This document shows, piece after piece, positions 47,118 to 55,865 of a stretch of DNA of 61,095 nucleotides. The stretch is taken from the NCBI GenBank assembly GCA_022360015.1, contig JAKSDQ010000044.1, positions 1 through 61,095 of the forward strand, read 5' to 3'. The notes under the pieces are model-generated. The model did no database searches, had not been told where the DNA came from, and worked only from the letters and a program-made list of their open reading frames with translations. Numbering within the stretch: the first letter of the stretch is position 1; each line of letters starts with the position of its first letter. A program made the position numbers and the translations under genes. This DNA is from Cytophagales bacterium. GTDB lineage: Bacteria; Bacteroidota; Bacteroidia; Cytophagales; Cyclobacteriaceae.

Positions 47118-47913
47118 TATATAGATTGAAGTAGGAATCCAGGAAATCTTCGTTCTTTTCTATGGTATCAATCTTTTTATTACTCTGAAACTCAGCAAAC
47201 AACTGGTCCAACGTCTCGTTATGCTCCTCATCCGATTTAATCACTGCATCGGCATATTCCGCACCTATCTTGATGAATCCGGCGTAATCGGCAGACTTCA
47301 GGTTAGAAAGCATGCTGTCTTCTATATCAATCATTTTAACCTTTTCAATGATGTTACCCTCAAATTTGTGTTTGAAAGCATTATTGTAAACCGTAAACAC
47401 CGTTTTGGCATCTTTAAAAACAGGATCATTCTTAAAGGTGGTTTTCAGATACATGGGAATCAGACTCGTCATCCAGTCGTTACAATGCACGATATCCGGA
47501 GCCCAACCTAGCTTTTTAACTGTTTCCAATACCCCTTTACAGAAGAAAATCGCCCTTTCGTCATTGTCAGGATGGAAATTATCCTCTTTGTCAAAGAAGA
47601 CAGATTTGCGGTGAAAGTAGTCTTCATTGTCAATAAAATACACTTGCAACTTAGCATTGGGGATAGAAGCCACTTTAATCACCAATGGTTTCTCTTCCTC
47701 GCCGACTGCTATATTGATACCTGAAAGTCTTACTACCTCATGCAACCTGTTTTTTCGCTCATTGATTAAACCGAATCGTGGTACTAAAATTCTGATTTCC
47801 ATACCTCTTTCCTGCATAGCCTGAGGAAGCTTTCTAACGAAATCTGCCACTTCTGAAGTCTGTAAAAATGGGTTGATTTCGCTAGCGACATATAGGATTC
47901 TCAATTTTGACAT
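47101..47913 (-). CDS. Glycogen/starch-synthase-like protein, GT5 N-domain only (270 aa)
   Basis: Begins KLRILYVASEINPFLQTSEVADFVRKLPQAM, clearly the N-terminal catalytic (GT5) domain of starch or glycogen synthase, and continues with VYFIDNEDYF and PDIVHCNDWMTSLIPMYL. It stops at 270 aa, so the GT1-type C-terminal Rossmann domain that closes over ADP-glucose is absent. Hence it is probably not an active synthase in the classic sense; a short form like this occurs in several Bacteroidota beside panC. Start at ATG 47913, preceded by a clear promoter (47955-47984). Confidence 0.85.
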   Translation of the reverse strand: MSKLRILYVASEINPFLQTSEVADFVRKLPQAMQERGMEIRILVPRFGLINERKNRLHEVVRLSGINIAVGEEEKPLVIKVASIPNAKLQVYFIDNEDYFHRKSVFFDKEDNFHPDNDERAIFFCKGVLETVKKLGWAPDIVHCNDWMTSLIPMYLKTTFKNDPVFKDAKTVFTVYNNAFKHKFEGNIIEKVKMIDIEDSMLSNLKSADYAGFIKIGAEYADAVIKSDEEHNETLDQLFAEFQSNKKIDTIEKNEDFLDSYFNLYNELVG

Positions 47914-47954
47914 ACTTTATATTGGATTTGATTTCACAAACAAAAATGGGTGCA

Positions 47955-47984
47955 CAAAATTACAAAAATTATTGCAGTTTTCAA
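47955..47984 (-). promoter_or_regulatory. Bacteroidota promoter of the GT5-like gene
   Basis: On the minus strand: TTG (47984-47982), 19 nt spacer, then TAATTTTG (47962-47955). It matches the -33 TTG/TTTG and -7 TAnnTTTG consensus with ideal spacing. The start codon is about 42 nt downstream. Confidence 0.65.
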
Positions 47985-48043
47985 GATATATTACTCCTAA
48001 AAACGTAAATTAGCGTGCTTTTTTAACCACATGTCTTGTAATT

Positions 48044-48892
48044 ATGAAGGTTTTTCACAAGATTAACCCTCTTAAAGATGTATTAAATCACCACCGTAGC
48101 AACTCCCTGAAAATTGGTTTGGTTCCGACAATGGGAGCACTTCATAAAGGCCATGCAAGCCTGATCAACCGGTCCATGAATGAGACAGATGTCACTGTTT
48201 GCAGCCTGTTTGTCAACCCAATTCAGTTCAATAATACCCGTGATCTGGATACCTATCCAAGGACTCTTGAAAAGGACATTCATTTTCTGGAAAAGCTTGG
48301 ATGTCATATCTTGTTTAATCCTTCGGTACAAGAGATGTATCCTTATCCACCGGTTGTAGAATTTGGGTTCGGGGAAATGGAAAAATCAATGGAAGGGGCT
48401 TTCAGGGAAGGACATTTCAGTGGGGTGGCCCTGGTAGTAGCCAAACTGTTCAATCTTGTGAAACCTCACAAAGCCTATTTTGGGCAGAAAGATCTGCAGC
48501 AATTTGTGATCGTGGAAAAGATGGTCAAGGATATGAACATTGACCTGGAACTGGTCTGTGCGCCCATCATCAGGGAGGAAAGTGGCCTGGCTGTTTCCTC
48601 AAGAAATCAACGGCTCAGTGAAGCACAAAAGGCTTTGGCGGCTAACCTTTACAAAGCTCTGCAACTGGGACAGCAGTTGCTGGCAGAAAATCATGACATT
48701 TCGTCCGTCAAACGCGAAGTTTCTAATTTTCTTTCGCAATGGCAGGATATTTGTCCTGAATATTTCGAAATTGTGAACACGTGCACCCTGAAAACAGTAG
48801 ATTATATGGAAGATGGCAAAGAGGTTGCTTTATGTATTGCTGCCTATATAGGTTCGGTTAGGTTAATAGATAACATAATATTCAAGAAATAA
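48044..48892 (+). CDS. panC: Pantothenate synthetase PanC (282 aa)
   Basis: Joins pantoate and beta-alanine with ATP. Motifs: [16 protein letters not shown] (HxGH nucleotide site), [18 protein letters not shown], the [17 protein letters not shown] segment and [10 protein letters not shown], then [14 protein letters not shown]. Length 282 normal. It is 49 nt ahead of panD; together they make the last two steps to pantothenate (beta-alanine supply and ligation). Divergent from the GT5-like gene. Confidence 0.97.
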   Translation: MKVFHKINPLKDVLNHHRSNSLKIGLVPTMGALHKGHASLINRSMNETDVTVCSLFVNPIQFNNTRDLDTYPRTLEKDIHFLEKLGCHILFNPSVQEMYPYPPVVEFGFGEMEKSMEGAFREGHFSGVALVVAKLFNLVKPHKAYFGQKDLQQFVIVEKMVKDMNIDLELVCAPIIREESGLAVSSRNQRLSEAQKALAANLYKALQLGQQLLAENHDISSVKREVSNFLSQWQDICPEYFEIVNTCTLKTVDYMEDGKEVALCIAAYIGSVRLIDNIIFKK

Positions 48893-48941
48893 AGTTACCT
48901 TTGTGGGAGTTATGACCGGGAGCAAGCCAAAGGAGGGAATA

Positions 48942-49289
48942 ATGCAAATAGAAATATTTAAATCAAAAATTCACCGGGTAAAGATCACGCAGGCTGAACT
49001 GCACTATGTAGGGAGCATCACCATTGACGAAGATTTAATGGAGGCCGCCAACATTATTGAAGGGGAGAAGGTACAAATCGTTAATATCAACAATGGTGAA
49101 AGGTTGGAGACCTATGTGATCAAAGGTGAACGTGGCAGTGGCATGATTTGTCTAAACGGTCCTGCCGCGAGAAAAGCCCAGGTTGGAGATGTTGTCATTA
49201 TTATATCTTACGCGATCATGGACTTTGAGGAGGCAAAAAGCTTTAAGCCAACGGTGATTTTTCCTGATCAAAATAATCGTCTCAATTAA
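48942..49289 (+). CDS. panD: Aspartate 1-decarboxylase PanD (115 aa)
   Basis: Pyruvoyl enzyme that makes beta-alanine from aspartate. I start at ATG 48942 ([19 protein letters not shown]); the longer reading from 48903 adds 13 residues without support. The self-cleavage site Gly24-Ser25 lies in [10 protein letters not shown]; Ser25 becomes the pyruvoyl group. [18 protein letters not shown] is also typical. Pairs with panC. Confidence 0.96.
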   Translation: MQIEIFKSKIHRVKITQAELHYVGSITIDEDLMEAANIIEGEKVQIVNINNGERLETYVIKGERGSGMICLNGPAARKAQVGDVVIIISYAIMDFEEAKSFKPTVIFPDQNNRLN

Positions 49290-49313
49290 TGCCAAAACTC
49301 TTATAAACAGCCG

Positions 49314-50324
49314 TTGGTTAAATATATAAAATACCTCATATCTCTGATCGTAGCAGGGTCTCTATTATGGTATCTCTTTAAAGATGAAGATCTTCCCGCC
49401 CTTTTGGAACAAGCCAAAACCGCCAATTATTCGTGGATCTTTCTTTCCATCTTCCTGGCCATGGTGAGCCATTTTATCAGGGCCTACAGATGGAAATTAT
49501 TTGTAAAACCCATGGGCTTTGAAATAGCTGCCTTCCGTTCATTTCTGGCTGTGATGATTGGCTACGTCTCGAACCTTGTATTGCCGAGAATGGGCGAGGT
49601 AATCAAATGCGGGGCATTAAAAAAAATGGAAGGTGTGCCCGTATCGAAATCTCTTGGAACCATCATCACCGAAAGGGTCATCGATTTACTTTTCCTGATG
49701 CTGTTGCTCGGTATTACCTTTCTGGTGGAATACGGACGGCTTAAGGACTATCTGTACAATCTTTTTGGCGACAAATACCAGTCTGTTTCAGGTAATTTTT
49801 CTATCAGCTACTGGTTTTTGATTTTTGGCATTTTGCTGTTCGGAGGTCTTTTTTTTCTATATAAAAAAAGGGGAATTTTCAGAGACAATCACCTCTATAT
49901 AAAGGCCTTGAGCTTTACCAAAAATGTGATAGAAGGGCTGACAAGCATCAGGAAAATCGAAAACCAATGGGGCTTCTGGATTTCTTCCCTGGCGATATGG
50001 GTGCTGTATTACATCATGAGTTACGTCGTAGTGTTTTCCATACCGGAAACCAGTGGCCTGTCACCCGTTGCCGGGTTGACCATATTGGCGATGGGCAGTA
50101 TCGGCATGACCGCGCCGGTGCAGGGTGGCATAGGTACTTATCACTTTATGGTAAGCAGTGTTTTGGTACTATACGGCGTCGATCAGTCAGACGGAAAATT
50201 GCTGGCCACACTTTTGCATACCTCTCAATCGTTGGGTGTAATAGTGGTAGGCGTGGTGAGTTTATTCATTTCAACAACATTGCAAAAGAAAGAAGAGCCC
50301 AGTGTGGCAACCAATTTAAATTAG
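49314..50324 (+). CDS. Lysylphosphatidylglycerol synthase TM-region-like flippase-type membrane protein (336 aa)
   Basis: About eight or nine transmembrane helices of the LPG_synthase_TM (UPF0104) family: helix 1 at about 4-20, FRSFLAVMIGYVSNLVLPRMGEVIKC, TIITERVIDLLFLMLLLGITF, and FLEG-type VIEGLTSIRKI; GMTAPVQGGIGTYHFMVSS near the end. The aminoacyl-transferase domain of MprF is absent, so only the lipid-flipping or transport-type part is present. Start is TTG 49314, forced by an upstream TAA in frame. Confidence 0.8.
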   Translation: MVKYIKYLISLIVAGSLLWYLFKDEDLPALLEQAKTANYSWIFLSIFLAMVSHFIRAYRWKLFVKPMGFEIAAFRSFLAVMIGYVSNLVLPRMGEVIKCGALKKMEGVPVSKSLGTIITERVIDLLFLMLLLGITFLVEYGRLKDYLYNLFGDKYQSVSGNFSISYWFLIFGILLFGGLFFLYKKRGIFRDNHLYIKALSFTKNVIEGLTSIRKIENQWGFWISSLAIWVLYYIMSYVVVFSIPETSGLSPVAGLTILAMGSIGMTAPVQGGIGTYHFMVSSVLVLYGVDQSDGKLLATLLHTSQSLGVIVVGVVSLFISTTLQKKEEPSVATNLN

Positions 50325-50501
50325 GTAGTATTGTCATGGCTATGACCAGTTTGAAGTTCAGGAAAGCTCTTTTTCTGCCGATTTGACAGAAAAAATCATT
50401 GGATTAAATTTTGCTGCATTAAATGCATTGAGATTAATGAAATTTTGAATAAATTTTAACCGTGGTTAAGATTTAAATTAATTTAACTAAAAAATTAAAA
50501 A

Positions 50502-51182
50502 ATGGCAGGAATTTGGATAATTGCTATAGGTTTTATGCTTATCAGTATGTTGGTAAGCGGCAGGTTGAAAAGTAAATTTAAGAAGTATTCCCAGATGCAT
50601 TTGCAGTCCGGATTGAGCGGAAAGGAAGTAGCTGAGCTGATGCTTGCAGACCATGATATACACGACGTAAAAGTTATATCCACTCCCGGGCAACTTACCG
50701 ATCATTATAACCCACTTACAAAAACCGTCAATTTAAGCGAGCCGGTTTACCATGAAAGGAATGCCGCCGCTGCTGCAGTCGCTGCTCATGAATGTGGTCA
50801 TGCCGTACAGCATGCCACGGCCTACAGTTGGTTGACGATGCGTTCGAAACTGGTGCCGGTAGTTAGCTTCAGTTCAAGGTATATGCAATGGGTGCTGCTG
50901 GCTGGAATTTTGTTGGTACAGACAAACCCAAACATATTGCTGATCGGCATCATCATGTTTGCCCTGACGACCTTTTTCAGCTTTATTACGTTGCCGGTAG
51001 AATATGATGCCAGTAACAGGGCTCTGGCCTGGATTGACAGGAGAAACATTGTCACCACCCAGGAGCACAGGGCGGCAAAAGATGCCTTGAAGTGGGCCGC
51101 AAGGACTTACGTAGTGGCGGCAATAGGTTCACTGGCGACCCTTTTATACTACATCATGATTTTTATGGGAAGACGGGATTAA
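50502..51182 (+). CDS. Membrane zinc metallopeptidase, YugP-like (226 aa)
   Basis: N-terminal anchor helix at about 3-20, zinc motif His96-Glu97-x-x-His100 in AAHECGHAVQHATAY, and two further helices at about 120-160. Third ligand candidates are in LPVEYDASNRALAWI (Glu-x-Asp-x-Ser). This is the PF04298 (neutral zinc metallopeptidase) pattern; predicted to cleave membrane or envelope proteins. Substrate unknown. It is between the flippase-like gene and an acyl-CoA dehydrogenase. Confidence 0.88.
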   Translation: MAGIWIIAIGFMLISMLVSGRLKSKFKKYSQMHLQSGLSGKEVAELMLADHDIHDVKVISTPGQLTDHYNPLTKTVNLSEPVYHERNAAAAAVAAHECGHAVQHATAYSWLTMRSKLVPVVSFSSRYMQWVLLAGILLVQTNPNILLIGIIMFALTTFFSFITLPVEYDASNRALAWIDRRNIVTTQEHRAAKDALKWAARTYVVAAIGSLATLLYYIMIFMGRRD

Positions 51183-51259
51183 TCCCGCCGGTTTTTTAGC
51201 CCGTGTATAAAATCAAAATTCATATATTTGCGGAAATTTAGATTAAACAGCATAAATAT

Positions 51260-52399
51260 ATGAATTTTGATTTGACAGAAGAACAGGTTGCCGTGCGTGA
51301 CGCCGCACGTGACTTTGCCAACTCGGAGCTGCTTCCGGGTGTAATTGAGCGGGATGAAAAGCAGCAGTTTCCTACTGAACAAATAAAAAAAATGGGGGAA
51401 CTCGGGTTCATGGGAATGATGGTGGACCCAAAATACAACGGAGGGGGCATGGACACGGTTTCCTATGTATTGGCTATGGAGGAAATATCGAAAATCGATT
51501 CCTCAGCTTCGGTATGCATGTCAGTCAACAATTCATTGGTATGCTGGGGGCTGGAAAAATACGGAACCGAAGAGCAAAAACAAAAGTATTTAACAAAACT
51601 GGCCACCGGGGAAAAAATAGGGGCTTTTTGCCTTTCGGAGCCGGAGGCAGGTTCTGATGCCACTTCCCAAAAAACCACTGCTGAGGATAAAGGCGACCAT
51701 TACCTGTTGAATGGCACTAAAAACTGGATCACCAATGGTAATTCAGCGTCTGTTTACCTAGTTATTGCGCAAACCGATCCCGAAAAGGGCTACAAAGGTA
51801 TCAATGCCTTGATTATAGAAAAGGGAATGGAAGGCTTTGTAGTAGGCAAGAAAGAGGACAAGCTTGGAATCAGGGGATCAGATACTCATTCGCTGATGTT
51901 TACTGACATAAAAGTGCCCAAGGAAAACAGGATTGGTGAAGATGGCTTTGGTTTTAAATTTGCCATGTCGACCCTCAACGGCGGACGGATAGGCATCGCA
52001 GCACAGGCGTTGGGTATCGCATCCGGAGCTTATGAGCTGGCCTTAAAATATTCAAAAGAAAGAAAAGCATTTGGGGTGGAAATCTCAAAACACCAGGCCA
52101 TACAATTTAAACTGGCGGATATGGCTACAAAAATTGAAGCTTCGCGTTTGTTATGTTTGCAGTCAGCCTTGCTCAAAGATCAGAAGAAAGAATTTGGCAA
52201 ACACAGTGCTATGGCCAAGTTATATGCTTCACAAACCGCTATGGAAGTGACTGTCGAGGCAGTACAGGTACACGGAGGTTACGGGTACGTAAAAGAGTAT
52301 CATGTGGAGAGACTGATGAGGGATGCAAAAATCACACAGATTTACGAAGGCACCTCCGAAATCCAAAAAATCGTCATTTCCAGGGAACTCTTGAAATAA
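51260..52399 (+). CDS. Acyl-CoA dehydrogenase, short-chain (butyryl-CoA) type (379 aa)
   Basis: FAD enzyme of fatty acid or amino acid degradation. FAD and substrate motifs: FCLSEPEAGSDATSQKTTA, NGTKNWITNGNSASVYLVIAQT, KLGIRGSDTHSLMFTDIKVP; the C-terminal helical domain with KERKAFGVEISKHQAIQFKLADM; and catalytic Glu in QIYEGTSEIQKIVISREL. Closest in pattern to short-chain acyl-CoA dehydrogenases (bcd-like). Gene stands alone; 156 nt before the AraC gene. Confidence 0.94.
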   Translation: MNFDLTEEQVAVRDAARDFANSELLPGVIERDEKQQFPTEQIKKMGELGFMGMMVDPKYNGGGMDTVSYVLAMEEISKIDSSASVCMSVNNSLVCWGLEKYGTEEQKQKYLTKLATGEKIGAFCLSEPEAGSDATSQKTTAEDKGDHYLLNGTKNWITNGNSASVYLVIAQTDPEKGYKGINALIIEKGMEGFVVGKKEDKLGIRGSDTHSLMFTDIKVPKENRIGEDGFGFKFAMSTLNGGRIGIAAQALGIASGAYELALKYSKERKAFGVEISKHQAIQFKLADMATKIEASRLLCLQSALLKDQKKEFGKHSAMAKLYASQTAMEVTVEAVQVHGGYGYVKEYHVERLMRDAKITQIYEGTSEIQKIVISRELLK

Positions 52400-52467
52400 T
52401 ATAATTTGTGAAAAAAAAATAATCTTTCATTTTATTTTTTACACAATTTTTATAATTAGTGTGATTA

Positions 52468-52498
52468 TTTGATTATTTGTAAAAAAGCATTAGATTTG
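52468..52498 (+). promoter_or_regulatory. Bacteroidota promoter of the AraC-family gene
   Basis: TTTG (52468-52471), 19-nt spacer, TAGATTTG (52491-52498): exact match to the -33/-7 consensus of Bacteroidota. The ATG of the regulator is 57 nt downstream. Confidence 0.7.
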
Positions 52499-52516
52499 TA
52501 CAAATATTTTTGTATA
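52494..52516 (+). promoter_or_regulatory. Palindrome over the -7 box, candidate operator
   Basis: ATTTGTACAAAT at 52494-52505 is a perfect 12-bp palindrome that covers the -7 box. The overlapping TACAAATATTTTTGTA at 52499-52514 is a second 6-bp inverted repeat. Together they make three repeats of TTTGTA in alternating orientation. Confidence 0.4.
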
Positions 52517-52555
52517 TAGTTATATTTTTACTAATAATTACTCATATAAAGATCG

Positions 52556-53470
52556 ATGGAAGATTATAACAAAATCATTGAATCATTGGGTGTTCGCTTT
52601 ATAAAAGCTAAAAATATTAAAATTTTACACCCCTTGACTATCGAAAACTTTTATGACGTTGAGAACACGCTCATCCTTCCCAAAAAAGGTGAAATAAAAT
52701 TTGGTAAGGACAAGGAAGTGGTAAAAGAAGGTGAACTTTTATTTATTCCGGGCGGTAAGATGGTTTCCATCACTTATGGTAGCGGGGAGCCGATGAGGCT
52801 TTCCAACGACGATTTTATAAGTAACCGCGAACGGTATTTTCAACCTTTAGCCCTACATGATGATGGCACGGCTGAAAATTTTAGCTACATTACCTTCGAA
52901 GCCAAGGTGTTTGACTCTGTCAACTTTTTTGCCTCATTGGACATCCCCCCCTTTATCATCAGAGATGAGAAGATTACAACCCTGCTAAAAAGTGTTATCG
53001 AGGAAGACCTTTCGGAAAATGCCGGCAAGGGCCGTGTGGTCAAGATATGCACTGATTATCTGGTGGTTGAAATTGTGAGGTATATTTTGAAAAACAGGTT
53101 ATTTGTAGAACAACTGGCCACGAATAGTACCTATTTTAAAGACCCCAGGCTGATCGATATCTTTGCTTTTATAAAGGAGCAGATCGGTGGGGACCTGTCC
53201 AACAAGGTACTGGCCAACGTTGCCAACGTTTCAGAAGACTATGTGGGGCAGTATTTCAAAATGCTGACAGGTATTAATCCCCAGGATTATATTGAATACC
53301 AACGGATGGAAAAGGCCGTAACCTTGTTAAGAACCACCAAAAAGAGCATTCGCCAGATTGGTAAAGAGGTAGGGTACAAAGACACCGCTTACTTTTGCAG
53401 GAGGTTTAAAATGATGTTTGGTATCCCAGCGGGTAAAATGAGAAGAAGGGAATCACTTATGAACGTTTAA
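52556..53470 (+). CDS. AraC-family transcriptional regulator (304 aa)
   Basis: N-terminal region (about 1-190) with a cupin-like strand set (LPKKGEIKFGKDKEVVKEGELLFIPG), then a C-terminal double helix-turn-helix (about 205-300): LSNKVLANVANVSEDYVGQYFKMLTGINPQDYI and SIRQIGKEVGYKDTAYFCRRFKMMFGIPAGKMRR, the standard AraC signature. The 3' end overlaps the convergent GGGP synthase gene by 18 nt. Effector unknown. Has a clear promoter with a palindrome over the -7 box, which suggests autoregulation. Confidence 0.92.
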   Translation: MEDYNKIIESLGVRFIKAKNIKILHPLTIENFYDVENTLILPKKGEIKFGKDKEVVKEGELLFIPGGKMVSITYGSGEPMRLSNDDFISNRERYFQPLALHDDGTAENFSYITFEAKVFDSVNFFASLDIPPFIIRDEKITTLLKSVIEEDLSENAGKGRVVKICTDYLVVEIVRYILKNRLFVEQLATNSTYFKDPRLIDIFAFIKEQIGGDLSNKVLANVANVSEDYVGQYFKMLTGINPQDYIEYQRMEKAVTLLRTTKKSIRQIGKEVGYKDTAYFCRRFKMMFGIPAGKMRRRESLMNV

Positions 53471-54229
53471 GGATTCATTGATTTCATTGATCCTGTCGGA
53501 TACTTCAATGAGCAGTTCCGGTTTTTCTTCAATGCCATTGCCGATAACAATCATATCGGCACCGGCTGAGAGGATATTTTCTGCTTTTTCCCCGGAATTG
53601 ATTCCTCCACCCACAATCAGCGGCACGCTGACCGACTTCCTGACCATGCTAATCATTTTATTAGAAACCGGCATCTTTGCCCCGCTCCCCGCGTCCAAAT
53701 AAATCAGGCGGAGACCCAGCATTTCCCCCGCCATAGCGGTACAAGCCGCTACTGAAGGTTTTTCATAGGGAATCGGCTGGGTATTGCTCATGTATGATAC
53801 GGTAGTTTGATTCCCTGCATTTACCAGAATATACCCCGTAGATAAAATTTCCATCGTAAGCTTCTTGAGTATAGGTGCCGCCACAACATGCTGTCCGATC
53901 AGAAGCTCGGCATTACGCCCGGAAATCAGCGACAGAAACAAAATAGCATCCGCCTCGCTGACAATCTGCATATTACTGCCAGGGAAAAGCACCACAGGTA
54001 TATTGGAATTATCTTTTATGACAGACAGGATTTGACTTATGTTGTTAGTGGTGATTAAACTGCCACCAAGAAAAAAGTAATCCACTTTATTTTCCTGGCT
54101 CATATTAAGTACCTTAACCAGTGAGCGGCTATCTGCTACTTTATCGGGATCGATTAAAACCGAAAAAGATTTGCGCCCCTCCCTTTGTCTACTGCTGAGC
54201 TGACGGAGTATCTCCATTTTCATATTCAC
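53453..54229 (-). CDS. Geranylgeranylglyceryl/heptaprenylglyceryl phosphate synthase (258 aa)
   Basis: TIM-barrel prenyltransferase that adds a prenyl chain to glycerol-1-phosphate, making an ether lipid precursor. Motifs: SVLIDPDKV, FFLGGSLITT, VVLFPGSNMQIVSEADAILFLSLISGRN, GYILVNAGNQTTVSYMS, IYLDAGSGAKMPV, LIVGGGINSGEKAENILSAGADMIVIGNGIEE. It is of the group II type known from Archaea and some Bacteroidota. Start ATG 54229 overlaps the upstream gene by 41 nt; ATG 54223 or 54217 would shorten this. Overlaps the AraC gene tail to tail by 18 nt. Confidence 0.9.
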   Translation of the reverse strand: MNMKMEILRQLSSRQREGRKSFSVLIDPDKVADSRSLVKVLNMSQENKVDYFFLGGSLITTNNISQILSVIKDNSNIPVVLFPGSNMQIVSEADAILFLSLISGRNAELLIGQHVVAAPILKKLTMEILSTGYILVNAGNQTTVSYMSNTQPIPYEKPSVAACTAMAGEMLGLRLIYLDAGSGAKMPVSNKMISMVRKSVSVPLIVGGGINSGEKAENILSAGADMIVIGNGIEEKPELLIEVSDRINEINESLNVHK

Positions 54230-54620
54230 TTTCTAAATTTTGTAAGAATTCCTGTATCTTCTGTTTGGCAATTCCTATCAAAAACAAAGCAATCGACTCT
54301 CTTATCATGCGCACAATGGAAGACTCGCTTTTGTTATGAACAGGCGTCAGTGTTGCCTCATTTTCCTGCATGGGTATATCTTCTTTCTCATCTTTTTCCA
54401 TAAACAGTTTGTAAAAACTGTAACCCACAAATATTATCCCACCGATGATAGCCGCCCCTTTCAGCCAGCTTTCGGCTTCCTGCTTCAACGCTGTTAGCTG
54501 ATCTTCCAGGGCCTCCTGATAGTCGGCGTTGGTCTGCATTAATCCACGACGATCCGGGACAAGGTGACCCGATCCGTTGCTAATACGGATCTCATTGCCT
54601 TCATGTGTCTCCTTTTTCAT
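54189..54620 (-). CDS. Small membrane protein with coiled coil (143 aa)
   Basis: N-terminal charged part with a short coiled coil (about 30-52, EALEDQLTALKQEAESWLKG), one transmembrane helix (about 53-72, AAIIGGIIFVGYSFYKLFM), a linker rich in Asp and Glu, and a C-terminal helix (about 100-130) that is amphipathic with SIALFLIGIAKQKIQEFLQN. It overlaps the holin-like gene by 4 nt (ATGA) and the GGGP synthase gene by 41 nt, so three genes form one unit. No family recognised. Confidence 0.6.
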   Translation of the reverse strand: MKKETHEGNEIRISNGSGHLVPDRRGLMQTNADYQEALEDQLTALKQEAESWLKGAAIIGGIIFVGYSFYKLFMEKDEKEDIPMQENEATLTPVHNKSESSIVRMIRESIALFLIGIAKQKIQEFLQNLESEYENGDTPSAQQ

Positions 54621-54964
54621 TCCAAATGTTTTTTAATTTGATCGCTTACAAATTTTTTCAGCATTTTATTGTTCCTCAACAAATATATCAACCCGATCAA
54701 AAGCAGGTAAAAAACAGCTATGATACCATAGCCTATAAAGGTACTGGAAAACAATTGATTTAAATAATTGGCCAGGGTAATGCTTGCAAACATAATCGTT
54801 GAAAATAATAAAAACATAACGACTATAAAAACAACCATTTTGGTTAAAACCTCCGTAAACTCGTCCCTGATGTCCAATTTGATCAACTCAATCTTGGTTT
54901 CAAGAAATCCAATCAGGTTTTTGACTAATTTTTGTGGCTTTGAAAGTTCTGTCAAAATTTTCAC
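54617..54964 (-). CDS. Holin-X / DUF1469-like membrane protein (115 aa)
   Basis: Begins with an amphipathic helix (LVKNLIGFLETKIELIKLDIRDEF), then two transmembrane helices (about 42-65 and 74-97: VVFIVVMFLLFSTIMFASITL and GYGIIAVFYLLLIGLIYLL). This is the pattern of the phage-holin-like family (putative Actinobacterial Holin-X) that is widespread in bacterial chromosomes and does not imply a prophage here. First gene of the unit with the coiled-coil membrane protein and GGGP synthase. Confidence 0.7.
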   Translation of the reverse strand: MKILTELSKPQKLVKNLIGFLETKIELIKLDIRDEFTEVLTKMVVFIVVMFLLFSTIMFASITLANYLNQLFSSTFIGYGIIAVFYLLLIGLIYLLRNNKMLKKFVSDQIKKHLE

Positions 54965-55154
54965 GTTAGGATGATAAAACTTTTAATAAATCTATGAAAT
55001 TATTATAATAATCAAGTCAATTCCGGACAAACTTATCTGCCGGGCTTTGGTGCTTATTTCCCAACCGATCGATATTTAAGTACCATAAATGCCTGTTTAA
55101 AACTTAAAATATTTTATTTTGCCTTAAAATGTTATTGAGTGACCTGAAACATAG

Positions 55155-55865
55155 ATGCAAGTAAAGGTACAAACAAGCCAAAATGTTTATATCCACTACG
55201 AATTAGCCAGTTTGGGGGCAAGAATTGGCGCCTATCTGATCGATGGTCTTATCATGGCTGCCTACATTATTGCGGCTCTGATCGGCTACTTTCAACTATT
55301 CGGTGATGCTGAATCGTGGATTTTACTGATTTTTTATATCCCGGTAATGCTCTATCACCTCGTCAGTGAATTGTCGATGGACGGACAAAGTATTGGCAAA
55401 AAACAACTTTCCATCAAGGTGATCAAATTGGATGGCACCCAACCCGGTCTGGGAAGTTATTTGTTGCGGTGGATACTCAGGCCAGTGGATTTTCTTTTTT
55501 ATGGTGCCACAGCTATCTTGTGTATTGTCATCGGTGGCAAAGGACAAAGGTTAGGGGACCTGGCCGCCGGTACTACAGTGATCAATACCAAAAAGAAGCC
55601 GGTAATGCCCAACAAAAACGTGTTAAAAGAAGGTATTAAAGAGGACTATGAGCCTACTTTCAGACAGGTGACCAAGTTAAGCGAACAGGATGTACAGATC
55701 ATCATGGAAGTATTGACAGCCTACCGGAAAACGGGTGATGTCAGAGCTGTGGAGACGCTTACAGAGAAGACCAGACAACTACTGGAAGTAAACACCGATT
55801 TGCCACCTGTAAAATTTTTACATACTGTGGTTAAGGACTACAGCCACATTACCGCCAATGCCTGA
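55155..55865 (+). CDS. RDD-family membrane protein (236 aa)
   Basis: RDD domain with the Arg-Asp-Asp pattern: SLGARIGAYLIDGLIMAAYIIAALIG in the first helix and DGQSIGKKQLSIKVIKLDGT with LLRWILRPVDFL; the rest is cytoplasmic (about 155-236, EQDVQIIMEVLTAYRKTGDVRAVETL). RDD proteins are small membrane proteins of mostly unknown function, in some cases ion transporters. Its last 8 nt overlap the start of the cytochrome-b5-like gene. Confidence 0.85.
   Translation: MQVKVQTSQNVYIHYELASLGARIGAYLIDGLIMAAYIIAALIGYFQLFGDAESWILLIFYIPVMLYHLVSELSMDGQSIGKKQLSIKVIKLDGTQPGLGSYLLRWILRPVDFLFYGATAILCIVIGGKGQRLGDLAAGTTVINTKKKPVMPNKNVLKEGIKEDYEPTFRQVTKLSEQDVQIIMEVLTAYRKTGDVRAVETLTEKTRQLLEVNTDLPPVKFLHTVVKDYSHITANA

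Noticed and set aside
54617-54964. Prophage remnant because of a holin-like protein
   Set aside because: The family is common on chromosomes without phage; no other phage genes, integrase or att-like repeats are visible.
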